64,000 nt of DNA from Choristoneura fumiferana (taxonomy: Eukaryota; Arthropoda; Insecta; Lepidoptera; Tortricidae). Under the pieces are notes generated by a model, which saw only the letters and a list, made by a program, of their open reading frames with translations, was not told the DNA's origin and did no database searches. Position numbers and translations under genes: made by a program. Positions 42,801 to 53,036 of the stretch are shown here, in pieces. Position 1 is the stretch's first letter; each line of letters begins with the position of its first letter. Location: positions 2,930,638 through 2,994,637 of the forward strand of contig NC_133486.1 in NCBI RefSeq assembly GCF_025370935.1, given 5' to 3'.

Positions 42801-45594
42801 CTGCGATCCTTTTTTTCGTGTTTTGATTGATTTTTTGGAGGATTACATGGAAATACAAATACAGTAAGACGTTGTTTTAGACAGATGGTGCACATTTTGG
42901 AATTCAAAAATCAACCTACATACGTAATTAATCATTCATAATTCGTACCAACTCTGGAACCCTGATTTGCTGAAACATTAAACATTAAGTACTACGCGTT
43001 TCTTTTGCCGGCGACTTCCTACACGATATTATTATAGGGTATAGGATAGTATCTCGAGAAATTGTAAAGTCCCCGCGGGACATGAATTACTGTGATCTAT
43101 TTTAATATTCTTAATTGCCGATTAGAGACATAATGAAGCTTTCTATTATTAAAAGAATTTTGAAAATCTGCCCCGAAATTGAATTCACATATTTTTATTC
43201 TGAGGAAATTCTGCATTTAACAAAAGAAGTCTGTCCATCAGAGATATTGTACGAGTAGCTTTCTATTGGTAATAGAATTATTTAAATCAGCTCAGTAGTT
43301 TCAGAGATTACCCCCAACAAACAGAGTTGAGATATTTTCCTATTCCATGGGATTTTCTAAAAATCTTTCCCTAGTGCACCTCTGTATTACTTTAGGTCCA
43401 TCTTTGCCAATTTCAAGTCTCTAGCACCAGTAGTTTTGGCTATGCGTTGTCAGCCAGTCATGGTACTGTTCAGGTAGAGTTAGGTATAGAATTATAAATA
43501 AATCAACCCTGAAGTTGAATTCACTTTTTGCTATCCCGCGGGAATTTTACATTTTCCCGGAGAAAAGTAGCATATGCCAATCAGGAATAATGTAGCTCCC
43601 AATTGGTAAAATATATTTTTAAATCAACCCCAATGATGAATTTACTTATTTCTATCCCGCGGGAATTTTATTTTTTACCGGAAAAACGTATCTTATGTCA
43701 ACCAGGAATACTGTAGCTTACTTTTGGTGAAAGAACTTTTAAAATCAGACCCGAAGTTGAATTCACTTATTTCTATCCCGCGGGAATTTTGCATTTTTAC
43801 GAAGAAGAGTAGTCTATACTATTGAGGAATAGTGTAGCTTTCTATTAGTGAAAGAATTTTTAAAATCATCCCCGAAGTTGTATTCGGTTTTTTCTATCCC
43901 ATGGGAATTTTGTAATTTCCCGAAGAAAAAGTAGCCTTTGTCATTTGGGGATAGTCATATCACATAACATGTAAGAATTTTTCAAGTCAGCTCCGAAATT
44001 GAATTAATTTATTTCTATCCCGCGGGAATTTTGGATTATCCCGGATAAAAAGTAACCTATATCAATCAAGGATAGTGTAGCTTACTAACGGTGAAAGAAT
44101 TTTCAAAATCAGCTCCAAAATTGAATTAATTTATTTCCATCCCGCGGGAACTTTGCATTATCCCGGATAAAAAGTAACCTATATTAATCAAAGATAGTGT
44201 AGCTTACTAACGGTGAAAGAATTTTTAAAATCTGCTCAATAGTTTCAGAGATTCGACTACAAACAAAGAAGCGAAAAAAGTTTAGATATTTCCCTATCCC
44301 GTGGGAATTTCAAAAAATCCTTTCTTAGTGCGCGTCTACATCTATTAACGAACATATATTCCAAATTTCAAGTTTCTAGCCCCAGCGGTTTGGGCTGTGC
44401 GTTGATCTATAAGTCAGTCAGTCAGTCAGTCAGTCAGTCAGTTTCTTCTTTTATATATATAGATGTCTGTCCGTCCCACACACCTCACACTCACACCAGT
44501 GTTGCATTACAGGCGATCGGCATCATCGACTCTGAGCTGCCGACGGTGGGCGTGTTCTCGGCGGACGCGGTGAGCGACGCGGAGGCGGCCGCGCCGGCGG
44601 AGGCGGCGGCTGGAGCGGAGGCGGCGGCGGGAGCGGAGGCGGGCGCGGAGACGCCGGCGGAGGCGCGCCGCTACGAGCGCGGCGTGGTGTTCTACCTGCG
44701 CGAGCAGCGCGTGGTCGGCGTGCTGCTCTGGAACCTGTTCAACCGCATGCACGTCGCCCGACAGGTATACACACACACACACACACACAACACACACACA
44801 GACACACACACATGCGACACGATAACTTCTGTTTTGCATATGGCAACCTATATCCACCGAGCAGGCAGCCGGCTCACCCACCGCCGTCGCTGTCAAGCTG
44901 CATGAGTTTAGACTTGCAAGAAAAATCGTGCAGGTCGCATTACATTGCGAGGCCGTAAAACGCAGTGTAATGCGACTTGCGCGATTTTTCTTGCAAGTCT
45001 AAACTCGGCTTTAGAAGCGTTCACAAACTACGTATCAACGGTAGCGGTTCTGAAGCGTTTCAAGCGCTGCGTCCCACGTGTTACGAAAATCGACTAATAT
45101 AATAATAATGTCTATCAACTATAAATCCTAATCACTATTGCTACGGATGGAAGAATTTATAATTAAAATACGATGATCGATTACAGATGTTTATTAGTGA
45201 AACACATCTTACAGACTGACTTCACCAGCTTGATACACGGTTTACTTATACTAAGGTAGACATACACCACAAATGTCTATCAACTAAAAATCCTAATCAC
45301 TATTGCTACGTGCGGTGTGCGGTGTGCCGTGTGCGGTTGACCGCGGATCGCAACTGGTCCACGCTGGTCTGATGGACATCATCCTTAGAATTTCGTAACA
45401 CACGGCATACGGTGTTGAAATGCTTTAGAATTAAAACCCTAGCCAAGCTCTTTACTGTGCTGTGGCAGCGCCGCGACGCGCTGATGGCGATGGAGCGCAT
45501 GACGCGAGCGAGTCTGTTGCAGGTGTTGGCGCGCGGCGAGTTCGACGACCTGTTCGAGGTGGCCAAGCTGTTCGCGCCGCACGAAGACGACTGA
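36891..45594 (+). CDS. AIFM1: AIF / AIFM1, mitochondrial apoptosis-inducing flavoprotein
   Basis: Exons: 36891-~36976 (presequence MLRALCGLRLERQAVEALA, Arg-rich), 37119-37159, 37874-38015 (ends in membrane segment LTLAAAVALTASLGG), 39494-39548 (AYFYRKMSDSEKEPVETE), 39620-40305, 40973-41502, 44513-44764 and 45523-45594 (stop TGA). Core motifs: PPYMRPPLSKELW, TFTQWNGK, CLLATGSVPSRLP, VAIVGAGLLAAELA (NAD-binding), WVAGDAACFHDVLLG, HHDHAVLSGR, HQSMFWSDLGP, and C-terminal NLFNRM / VAKLFAPHED. AIF is an FAD/NADH oxidoreductase of the inner membrane and intermembrane space; it supports respiratory-complex assembly and kills when released. Exon borders from 39494 on are in phase. Frame breaks sit in GC runs at about 37945, 39640 and 39740; the last falls on the first FAD GxGxxG motif (reads VVRGHGG). 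AATAAA at 45653. Confidence 0.9.
38130..39018. mobile_element. MuDR-like non-autonomous element with 9-bp TSD
   Basis: Ends GGGTACGTATTATA and its complement, long terminal inverted repeats of about 90 bp, and a direct duplication TCAGCAAAC at 38121-38129 and 39019-39027. A 9-bp duplication with long TIRs is typical of Mutator-like elements. The interior is built from many AATACATA..GGTT-like units plus a GC-rich stem-loop module (38591-38690). It sits in an AIF intron. Confidence 0.65.
40609..40862. mobile_element. Inverted-repeat MITE in AIF intron
   Basis: Arms TTTTTAATCGGTGATCAGG / complement, continuing through AATAACAAAAAG and GACCAATACGAAAATCGGG, fold into a 250-bp hairpin. The right arm carries a GTCACC insertion. 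No ORF. Confidence 0.65.
41680..41822 (-). repeat. LINE 3'-tail remnant (family A), inverted
   Basis: Reverse complement of the tail at 42500-42632 and 1586-1700, starting with the AAAGTCAAAGTCAAAATATC run. Confidence 0.6.
42500..42632 (+). repeat. LINE 3'-tail remnant (family A)
   Basis: Contains CCGGATTCTTCTCAACAGAG, CCGAACCGATGG and GAATAAAGATATTTTGACTT. With 41680-41822 it brackets an 0.68-kb AT-rich segment as an inverted pair within the AIF intron. Confidence 0.6.
42737..44463 (-). mobile_element. Non-autonomous Helitron in AIF intron
   Basis: On the - strand the 5' end is TCTATATATATAAAAGAAG followed by (ACTG)n. The 3' end is the CGCGAGCGAAGCCGCGGGCA hairpin, then AAAGCTAG. The flanks are A before and T after, the Helitron A|T target. 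The inside is dominated by a tandem array of about 122-bp units. No Rep/helicase. The element ends 50 bp upstream of the AIF exon at 44513. Confidence 0.75.
43490..44240. repeat. ~122-bp tandem array inside the Helitron
   Basis: Six copies of a unit containing TCTATCCCGCGGGAATTTT, spaced about 121-123 bp (near 43535, 43656, 43779, 43898, 44021 and 44143). Each is followed by a GTAGCTT(A/T)CT(A/T) stretch and ends with AAGAATTTTTAAAATCA. Confidence 0.75.
44768..44812. repeat. (AC)n microsatellite
   Basis: Interrupted ACACAC run directly after the AIF 5' splice site at 44765. Confidence 0.8.
44904..45006. mobile_element. Small palindromic MITE in last AIF intron
   Basis: Arms GAGTTTAGACTTGCAAGAAA / complement, continuing through TCG and CGCATTACA, close a 103-bp hairpin. 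Confidence 0.65.
45107..45311. repeat. 38-bp direct repeat pair
   Basis: ATGTCTATCAACTA.AAATCCTAATCACTATTGCTACG occurs at 45107-45146 and again at 45272-45311, differing by one base, with 125 bp between. A short local duplication; the cause is not visible. Confidence 0.65.
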
Positions 45595-45935
45595 GGGGCA
45601 TGGGGGGGGGAGAGGGGAGTAGACTAGGAACCCACTGTACATATTATATTTAAATAAACAATGCCACAACACAACAACAAGCCTCGACTGTTCATTGCCC
45701 TTTGCCCTATAGTATCCGGTGCGCTCCAAATAAAATGAGGGAGGTCAATAATGTTGCCGATCGAGAAGCATGCCCTCGATTTATTGAGATTCTGTCCTGA
45801 TCTTGAATAACTAAGTTAATAGGTAAAGGAATGAATTATTATGAGGTTGGAATAAAACGAAAAACAAAATGCCGATATAAATCAGACAACCGAGTATAAA
45901 TAAGACAACGTTACTGCCGATTAAAGATTACAACC
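45595..45935. other. 3' UTR of AIF and spacer
   Basis: A G-rich tract follows the stop, then AATAAA at 45653-45658. Nothing else recognised. Confidence 0.5.
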
Positions 45936-46085
45936 GGATGGCCAAGTGGTTAGAGAACCTGACTACGAAGTTTAAGGTCCTGGGTTCGATTCCTGGCCGG
46001 GGCAGATATTTGTGTGAATGATACGAATGTTTATTCTCGGGTCTTAAATGTTTAATATGTATTTATCTATATAAGAAATCTTCTT
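45936..46085 (+). repeat. tRNA-derived SINE
   Basis: The head has the RNA polymerase III boxes: GGCCAAGTGGTTAGAGAAC (A-box like) and GGGTTCGATTCCTGG (B box). The tail 'GATATTTGTGTGAATGATACGAATGTTT...' is a known lepidopteran SINE body. The head does not close as a functional tRNA. Confidence 0.7.
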
Positions 46086-46386
46086 CAATAAGAAATCTTT
46101 TAAAATTTTATGAAAAATTATAGGTATAACCTTTTGACCGCCACAGTCGGCTGTATACGACAACAGAAAGTTGCACCCCTAACGCCCTAACGCCCTGACG
46201 ACACGTCGGCTACAGCCGACACTAAATTGAAGATCAACATTATGTGTAATAGGTACAAAACTTAACAGAAAAAGTATGGACTTTTATTAATAATTTAAGT
46301 CTACATTACTCTAAAACCTATCACATAAACATGCTACAGTAGCGTAAGTTTGAATAAATCAACTTTGTTTATCTTTCATTTATATG

Positions 46387-46478
46387 CAGCAGGGCTACTA
46401 CGAAACTCGAAGTTCGTGTCGTGCTCGTGCGGTCCCTCTCGCTCTCGCTCTCGTATTAAATAGTATTAGTGTCGGGAG
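46387..46478. mobile_element. MITE family 1, partial copy
   Basis: CAGCAGGGCTACTACGAAAC followed by GGTCCCTCTCGCTCTCGCTC. The right half has been lost against the next repeat. Confidence 0.6.
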
Positions 46479-46483
46479 GAGAA

Positions 46484-46890
46484 ATATCGCTAGATGGCGT
46501 TAGTATCGTGAGGTCCGTTCGACGTTTTAGTCTTGCTTGCGATTGGCTCATTTAGTTATTAAATTAACCAATCACGAGCGCGACGCAACATTCAAACGGA
46601 CCTCACGATACTAACGCCATCTAGCCATATTTCGTCTGTCGCAATCGCAACAACCTCATCATAATGTTATTGTCGCATATTTGGGTGGTCCACTCCAACA
46701 CATCGTTGTTAAAAAGAAAAAATACGTCAAATTGCATTATATTCCGACAAATGGTACTCGCACAGGGGTCGGTCAAGTTACGTGAAAACGAGCAAAAATT
46801 TAGAAGCGCAGTAAATAATCATACGTAAGTATTTGTTTTGAATGCATTTATAAAAAAATATACTATTATTTGTATAAAAAACAAACTATA
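46484..46890. mobile_element. MITE family 2 with AT-rich tail (copy A)
   Basis: An inverted-repeat head (46484-46634; arms ATATCGCTAGATGGCGTTAG / complement, inner CGATTGG...CCAATCACGAGCG) is followed by an AT-rich tail ending in ACTATTATTTGTATAAAAAA. Head and tail recur together at 61737-62075, so the unit is larger than the hairpin. Confidence 0.65.
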
Positions 46891-47041
46891 GGTTATGCTG
46901 AACCACTACTACGGGGGTGTGCGTATACTGCATGCAGTGACGCGCAACGGAGCGAGACAGCTAACAATTCCCTCGGGGGGGGGGGGACCCACACCGCCAC
47001 ACCTCAGAAAATCTCAACATAACCCAACCGGACCTAACCAA

Positions 47042-47390
47042 CCGACATCCATAAAGTGTCGGTGTTGGAGTTTCACGAGATGGTCACGCATGAGGTATTC
47101 GTGGGGGAGATCGCTTCACGATAAGAGGTATCTAGGGGGGGGAACATAACCGAACCTAACCACCCGACATCCATAAAGTGTCGGTGTTGGAGTTTTCGGG
47201 GGAGGTAGAAAGTTGATTTATGAAATATTCATAAGGCATCTTGGTATACTTTAAGAGATATTCATGGGGCATCACGCCTTAGTGGATGAGTTAGAGAATA
47301 AAATCTTAGAGAAAAAAAGAAAGGAACAAGTGTGCGAAAGAGACAGAAATCAAAACTTCAACACCGACACTTTAATGGATGTCGGGTAGG
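47042..47390. repeat. Hairpin motif repeated three times, possible viral terminal repeat remnant
   Basis: CCGACATCCATAAAGTGTCGG-type hairpins, each followed by TGTTGGAG, lie at 47042-47070 and 47163-47191 (direct) and 47359-47388 (inverted). They are flanked by CCTAACC-like sequence. The inverted pair can close a long stem. Position, just upstream of the NS promoter, suits a decayed terminal hairpin. Confidence 0.5.
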
Positions 47391-47456
47391 TTGGGTTCGG
47401 TTCTGGATTGAGGTGGGGGGGGCGGGGTAAAAACAGGGTGCATATTAATGAGTTTA

Positions 47457-47560
47457 ACGTACTTTAAAGGTCAACGGATTAACGAACTTTAAATGTCAAC
47501 GGTTTAACGAACTTTAAAGGTGACGCCAGGTGCACACAGAAACGTGCATATTTAAAGGTC
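47457..47560. repeat. ~25-bp tandem units upstream of the NS promoter
   Basis: ACTTTAAAGGTCAACGG, with TTAACGA spacers, occurs three to four times between 47460 and 47565, ending 30 bp before the TATA box. Confidence 0.6.
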
Positions 47561-47592
47561 AACGGTGCGTACAAAAGAGGTAGGGATGAGGG

Positions 47593-47628
47593 TATAAAGG
47601 GCTGCACGTACAAGGAGGAGCATCAGTA
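47593..47628 (+). promoter_or_regulatory. Densovirus NS promoter
   Basis: TATAAAG at 47593-47599, then the initiator ATCAGT at 47622-47627, about 30 bp on, and an ATG at 47629. The VP promoter at 54573 has the same spacing and initiator. Confidence 0.6.
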
Positions 47629-47915
47629 ATGTATAATCGCTCGACGTATTACTACCACATCTTGACAAGTGCCGAGGGAGTGGAAAAGTGGTTGCAGAAC
47701 AGGAATATACTTCAGCACAATGGAGGCCAAGAAGAGCAAGATCACCACCAACGGCTGGGACGGTCCGGAATCACCCGACTCGGGGACGAACAGTCCACCG
47801 AACACCTTCAGCTTTTATGGGGATCACAGGACGTCAACACCGAGGACGTCACCGACACCGCCACCCAAAACGGCAGGTTCTCGCAAGCAGTGGAAACTGG
47901 AGGACCAACAGATAA
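47629..47915 (+). pseudogene. Densovirus NS 5' region, two overlapping frames, truncated
   Basis: Two frames overlap: one starts at 47629 and is open for 96 codons, the other has its ATG at 47720 and is rich in Thr, Pro and Ser. Overlapping NS1/NS2 frames are normal in insect densoviruses. Both are cut by the insertion at about 47916. Assignment rests on position after the promoter and in front of the NS continuation; no domain is recognised. Confidence 0.45.
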
Positions 47916-48067
47916 TTGAAAGAAAGAAAGAAAGAAAGAAAGAAAATAATTTATTTATAACAGCAATGACACATAATTAGTAAAAATAACAATAAGAAGT
48001 GTTGCCGCTATAAAAAGGTCCCGGCTCAGCATATCGCTGGTTGAAAACCAGCACTGGTCTTCCGCCG

Positions 48068-48241
48068 TGATATGATATCGACTCTTTGCTGATTCAAAGA
48101 GTCCTTATGCACATCGCTGAACTCTATGTAATTTATATTATTACCACTATGAATTATGTCAAACTGTAAGTTATGTCATGTATAATTTCTAATTGAATAA
48201 AGCCTAGCTTTATGTAAAAGGTTTATTTCCGTATTATTACA
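48068..48241 (+). repeat. 5' LTR
   Basis: 174 bp, TG...CA ends. It contains CTAATTGAATAAA at 48189-48201, which includes the polyadenylation signal AATAAA and is complementary to the sequence just after the LTR. Confidence 0.92.
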
Positions 48242-48242
48242 A

Positions 48243-48255
48243 TTTATTCAATTAG
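48243..48255 (+). promoter_or_regulatory. Candidate self-priming primer-binding site
   Basis: TTTATTCAATTAG, one base after the LTR, is the exact 13-base complement of 48189-48201 in the LTR. No tRNA-type TGG start is present, and the gag ATG follows at 48260. Confidence 0.5.
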
Positions 48256-48259
48256 TAAA

Positions 48260-51200
48260 ATGGATAGATTCTTACGACCCGAACGTTTTGATGGTGACCC
48301 ATCATTAAATACCACCGCGCCTGAGTGGGAACACTGGAAGCGGACCTTCGGAAACTTTTTGACCGCTCGTGAAGCCGCGTCCGCCCCCGCTGCAACGGAT
48401 GCTGGCGCACCTGCTGCTCCTGCTCGTCTTCTTGACGCCGTCAAGCTACAACTGCTAGTGAACTATGTTTCGCCGCGAGTTTTTGCATACATCAGTGATT
48501 GCACAACGTATGCCGATGCCATCGCCATCCTGGATGCCTTGTATGTAAAACCTAAGAATATAATATACGCTAGACATGTACTCGCGACGAGGCGCCAGCA
48601 GTCAGGAGAATCTATCGACACATATCTTCAGGCACTCAGACAACTATCTAAAGAATGCCAATTCAATTCCGTGGACGCTGAAACGAATAGAAGTGATAGC
48701 ATACGTGGAGCTTTTATAGCCGGGATCAATTCATCTAACATTCGTCAGAGACTGTTAGAAAATTTGACGCTGACCTTAGAGCAAGCCTACAATCTAGCGC
48801 TATCTATGAAACAGCTGAAGCTAACTCGGTGCTATTTAATAGCCAATCTCCAATTGTCAACTCTATGTCTCATTCTTCAAAAATCAATGAAACTACCACT
48901 CCATCTACTTCTAGATCTCTTGAAACAGTAGCTGCAGCACCTAAATCCACGGAAACAAAATCTTATCGACGCAAGTGCTTTTTCTGTGGCGGCCCTCTTC
49001 ATGCTCGCAAAACCTGCCCGGCAGTTGATGTTGAATGCCATGCTTGTGGTAAGAAGGGTCATTTTTCGACTGTTTGTCGTAGCAAAGGTCAAAACAGCGC
49101 CGCCACCTCAAGTACTGATGATGGCTGTAAGCACTGCACCGCTTGCATAACAGCTGCTTCACCTACTTCACTTCAAAAAGCTATGGCTGAAGCTTACATC
49201 AAAGGTGTTCGTGCTGACGCTTTAATTGACACGGGAAGCAGCATAAGTTTCATAAACGAAGAATTCGCAAATCTGCTAAAGCTAAGAAAGCTGAACTGTC
49301 AACAAACAGTGACGATGGCTTCACTGTCTTTGACATCACAAGTAAATGGCCTCACCCGCCAAACTATTCGCATAGGGAAGTACTCTTACGAAAATATTGA
49401 ACTCCTAATCGTAAAGGATTTGTGCGCTGTCATGATTATCGGTCACGACATATTGAAACTTCACTCGACCCTGGAGTTTGAATTTGGTGGATCGAAGCAA
49501 GCGCTCAAAGTTTGCTCTGTAGCTGAAGCAACCGTACCTGCGGTGCCGTTGTTTCCGAACCTTACTCTAGACTGCAAGCCGATCGCCATAAGATCTCGCA
49601 AGTACTCATCTGAAGATCAACAGTTTATCACGTCCGAAGTAGAAAAATTGTTACGAGACGGTATAATCGAAGAGAGCCAATCGCCGTGGAGAGCTCAGGT
49701 CTTGATTACTAAGAACGCCAATCACAAGAAAAGAATGGTGATTGATTACTCGCAGACTATTAATCGATATACACAGTTAGACGCTTACCCTCTGCCAAAT
49801 ATAGAAGAAACTGTTACTAAGATCTCTAATTACAATATATTCAGTGCTATCGATCTTCAAAGTGCTTATCACCAAGTGCCGATACTTCCTCAGGAGAAAA
49901 TCTACACTGCATTCGAAGCTGCAGGAAATCTTTACCAATTTACTAGAATTCCTTTCGGCGTCACAAACGGCGTATCTGCGTTCCAAAGAACTATCGACTG
50001 GGTGATCCGGAAAGAAGGATTAACAGGGACGTACGCCTACCTCGACGATATTACCGTTTGCGGTAAAACACAAGAAGATCATGATGCAAATCTCGAAAAG
50101 TCTCTCAATGCACTCAATAAGTACGGGCTTACAATAAATAAGGAGAAAAGTAAGTTCAGCCTCAAATCGATCAACATACTGGGATACTCTATTGACAACC
50201 ACATTATCAAGCCTGATAACAATAGATTGCAACCTCTGCTCGACTTACCTCCGCCCAATGATATTGCATCACTCCGCAGAACTTTGGGAATGTTCGCACA
50301 TTACTCCAAATGGATACCCAATTTTTCTGAGAGAATTCATGCTCTAGCTCACGCCTCGCAGTTTCCTTTAAGCGAAGAAGCGGTAAAAGCTTTTGAAATC
50401 TTGAAATCAATAATCGCCAAGTCTTCCGTAAATACTATTGATAACAACGTGGGTTTCACAGTCGAAACAGATGCCTCTGAACATTCGATCGCGGCTACTC
50501 TATCTCAAAACTCTAGGCCAGTTGCTTTCTATTCTAGAACATTAAATCACTGCGAACAAAAACACTCTGCCATAGAAAAAGAGGCCTACGCCATCGTTGA
50601 GTCTTTAAAAAAATAGCGACATTTCCTGATCGGAAAATCTTTCAATCTTATTACTGATCAAAGGTCTGTCAGTTTCATGTTCAATGCTAAGCTGCCAAGC
50701 AAGATAAAGAATGAGAAAATTCAGAGATGGCGACTTGAACTGGCTCCGTTCAAGTACGACATAATTTACAGGCCTGGGCGAGAAAACCACGTCGCTGATG
50801 CACTGTCCAGAGTCTCTGCTAGCATGAGTCTACAATCACGAAGTCTTAAACTAAAGGAGTTGCACAATCATCTCTGTCACCCCGGTGTGACAAGAATGCA
50901 TCATTGGCTCAAAACTAAAAATCTGGTTTATACGATCGAAGAGATAAGGGCCATGACAAGCAATTGCCGAACTTGCGCAGAGATAAAGCCAAACTTTTTC
51001 AGAAATCAAGACCCGCTCCCTGAGCTTATAAAGGCCACTTCACCTTTTGAGCGTCTGAGTATAGATTTTAAGGGCCCGGTCCCAACAAATACCAAGAATC
51101 GGTTTATACTTACTGTCATCGACGAATATTCACGTTTTCCATTCGCTCCCATGTACTGATGTAAGTGCGAGGACTGTAACTATGCATCTGAATTCGCTTT

Positions 51201-52012
51201 TCATGATATTTGGTATGCCGGCGTATATACACTCCGACCGGGGATCGTCGTTTATGTCCTCAGAAGTTAAAGAATTTCTTCACTCACGAGGTATCGCTAC
51301 GAGCCGCACTACCGCCTACAACCCCCAAGGGAATGGCCAGGTGGAAAAATTAAATTCAACACTATGGAAAACAGTTCAATTGGCTCTACGGACCCACAAT
51401 TTGCCGAAGGAAGAGTGGGAGAAAGTCCTTCCATTCGCTCTACATTCCATACGCTCACTGCTGTGTACGGCAATTAATTGTTCACCACACGAGAGGATGT
51501 TCCGGCACAGCAGACGCTCTCCTAACGGAACCTCGATGCCTACATGGTTGACTGGAACAGGGCAGGTTCTTCTACGCCGCTGTGACCGAGCCAGCAAATA
51601 TCAGCCCCTAGTGGAAGAAGTGGATCTGCTAGAAGCAAACGCAGATTATTCATATATTCGGCTCCCTGATGGCCGTGAAACAACCGTGTCAAATAGGCAC
51701 CTAGCCCCGATTGGAGGTCAGGGAGAAATTATTGCCCAAGAAACAGAACCTGATTGTAATACGCGAGAATCCCCAATAATTACCCAAGATATCAGCCCCG
51801 AGCACCAATCTGTGTCCGGAAAAGACAGCTTTACACCTCCTCAAGATTTTGAACAGACACAGTCTGAAGTGGCTCCACTGCCAGAGCCAGAAACGTTGAG
51901 GAGACCTGCCAGGGCTCGAAAACCGCCGCACTATCTCAAGGATTACAGCATGAGCGTGTGCTGTTGTGGTAACTGTGGAGGAATCTTCTCAGAGCCGCGG
52001 AGAATGATATGA
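48260..52012 (+). pseudogene. gag-pol of the Ty3/Gypsy element (three breaks)
   Basis: Gag starts at 48260 (MDRFLRPERFDGD). One base is lost near 48808, after which the frame that starts at 48829 carries two zinc knuckles (CFFCGGPLHARKTC; CHACGKKGHFSTVC), protease (ALIDTGSS), reverse transcriptase (YAYLDD) and RNase H (TDASEHS). A TAG at 50614 interrupts RNase H; the same frame continues with YRPGRENHVADALSR and the integrase HHCC region (HNHLCHP...CRTC). Near 51150 one extra base moves the frame to the integrase core (SDRGSSF; YNPQGNGQVEKLNS) and a Pro-rich tail. The final stop at 52010 lies inside the 3' LTR. Originally one continuous gag-pol frame; no chromodomain is seen. Confidence 0.88.
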
Positions 52013-52178
52013 TATCGACTCTTTGCTGATTCAAAGAGTCCTTATGCACATCGCTGAACTCTATGTAATTTATATTATTACCACTATGAATTATGTCAAA
52101 CTGTAAGTTGTGTCATGTATAATTTCTAATTGAATAAAGCCTAGCTTTATGTAAAAGGTTTATTTCCGTATTATTACA
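52005..52178 (+). repeat. 3' LTR
   Basis: Copy of 48068-48241 with a single A-to-G difference. The preceding purine-rich GCCGCGGAGAA is a weak polypurine tract candidate. Confidence 0.92.
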
Positions 52179-52183
52179 CGCCG

Positions 52184-53036
52184 GGCCACAGGAGAATGAA
52201 ATTACGGAAAGTCACACAAAACAAAACAAATACATAAATAGCTACGAAACTAAAATATAAGTTGGCTGTATAGCCCACATTATCATGGCAACAGTACATG
52301 TAATGAAAAAGATAAGAATAATTTGACATTGACATATGACAATTACAATTATGGCATCAGCAGACAACGCGAAATAAAACCAGAACAATGTTGATCGCCA
52401 TTAAGGGGAACAATAATAATAACAATGTTGATAGAAATTTGAGTTAAAACGATACGAATAAGAGCTACGAACAGGCTTAAAGAATAAGAGAGCTTAATTT
52501 GTGAATTAAAACTAACAGAGTAATACAGGCCACAAAATATTACATTTACTCCAAAAATAGCAAAACAAACCGAGGGATGGGACGCTCTAATATTGTAATT
52601 GCGACGTACTTGATGGAGGAATTCAAAGCAGTCCAGTCGTCGTTCGGCCCTCTCATTACGTCCTACGGAAAAGCCCTTGGAAGTTATTCTGTGATCATTA
52701 ATCGGGATGTGGCACAAGAAGAAGACACTGGCACATTATCTATATCTCTCGATCTAAATACTCGATACCACATAAGTTCTAAGTTTGTGTTATTTCTAGA
52801 TAAATGTATAAGTAGTTTATTTAGATACCTTAATTATATAAAGTTAATTTATAAGTGTTCCTTAAACCTCTTCCTAAAAAATACATGAGGTTAAAATAGC
52901 ATAAAATGTTATGTATAAGTTAATTCATGTAATTAATTTTAAAATTGCCGCGCCCCAACAGGGCATCATTTTTTATAATTTTTTGTAAAAGGTGTTGCAA
53001 TAAATAAATACTGAATACTGAATACTGAATACTAAA
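52184..53036. other. Right part of the LINE-like insertion
   Basis: Low-complexity AT-rich sequence with an A-rich start (ACACAAAACAAAACAAATAC), a 103-codon frame (52577-52888) and an opposing 122-codon frame, neither resembling a known protein. It ends with CTGAATA tandem units. Confidence 0.4.

Larger units (their letters stand above)
48068..52178 (+). mobile_element. Ty3/Gypsy LTR retrotransposon
   Basis: 4.1 kb, with 174-bp LTRs (48068-48241 and 52005-52178) starting TGATATGATATCG and ending TATTATTACA, and a 5-bp target duplication CGCCG (48063-48067; 52179-52183). The two LTRs differ at one position (A/G), so the insertion is recent. Gag, protease, RT, RNase H and integrase are all recognisable in Ty3/Gypsy order, without an envelope gene. 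The body has one frameshift in gag, one stop in RNase H and one frameshift in integrase. Confidence 0.92.
47916..53036. mobile_element. LINE-like insertion splitting the virus, itself carrying an LTR element
   Basis: The left end is a (GAAA)n tract and AATAATTTATTTATAACAGC, a LINE tail read on the - strand. The right end is AATAAATAAATACTGAATAC plus further CTGAATA units, a LINE-type tail read on the + strand. The bases between are LINE-like non-coding sequence (47940-48067, 52184-53036) without RT motifs. The Ty3/Gypsy element at 48068-52178 sits inside. At least two insertion events are therefore needed. Confidence 0.5.

Noticed and set aside
52349..52888. Opposing 122- and 103-codon frames in the LINE-like insertion; the - strand one is hydrophobic and receptor-like.
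   Set aside because: No recognisable motif, no splice signals, and they overlap each other on opposite strands in AT-rich DNA.
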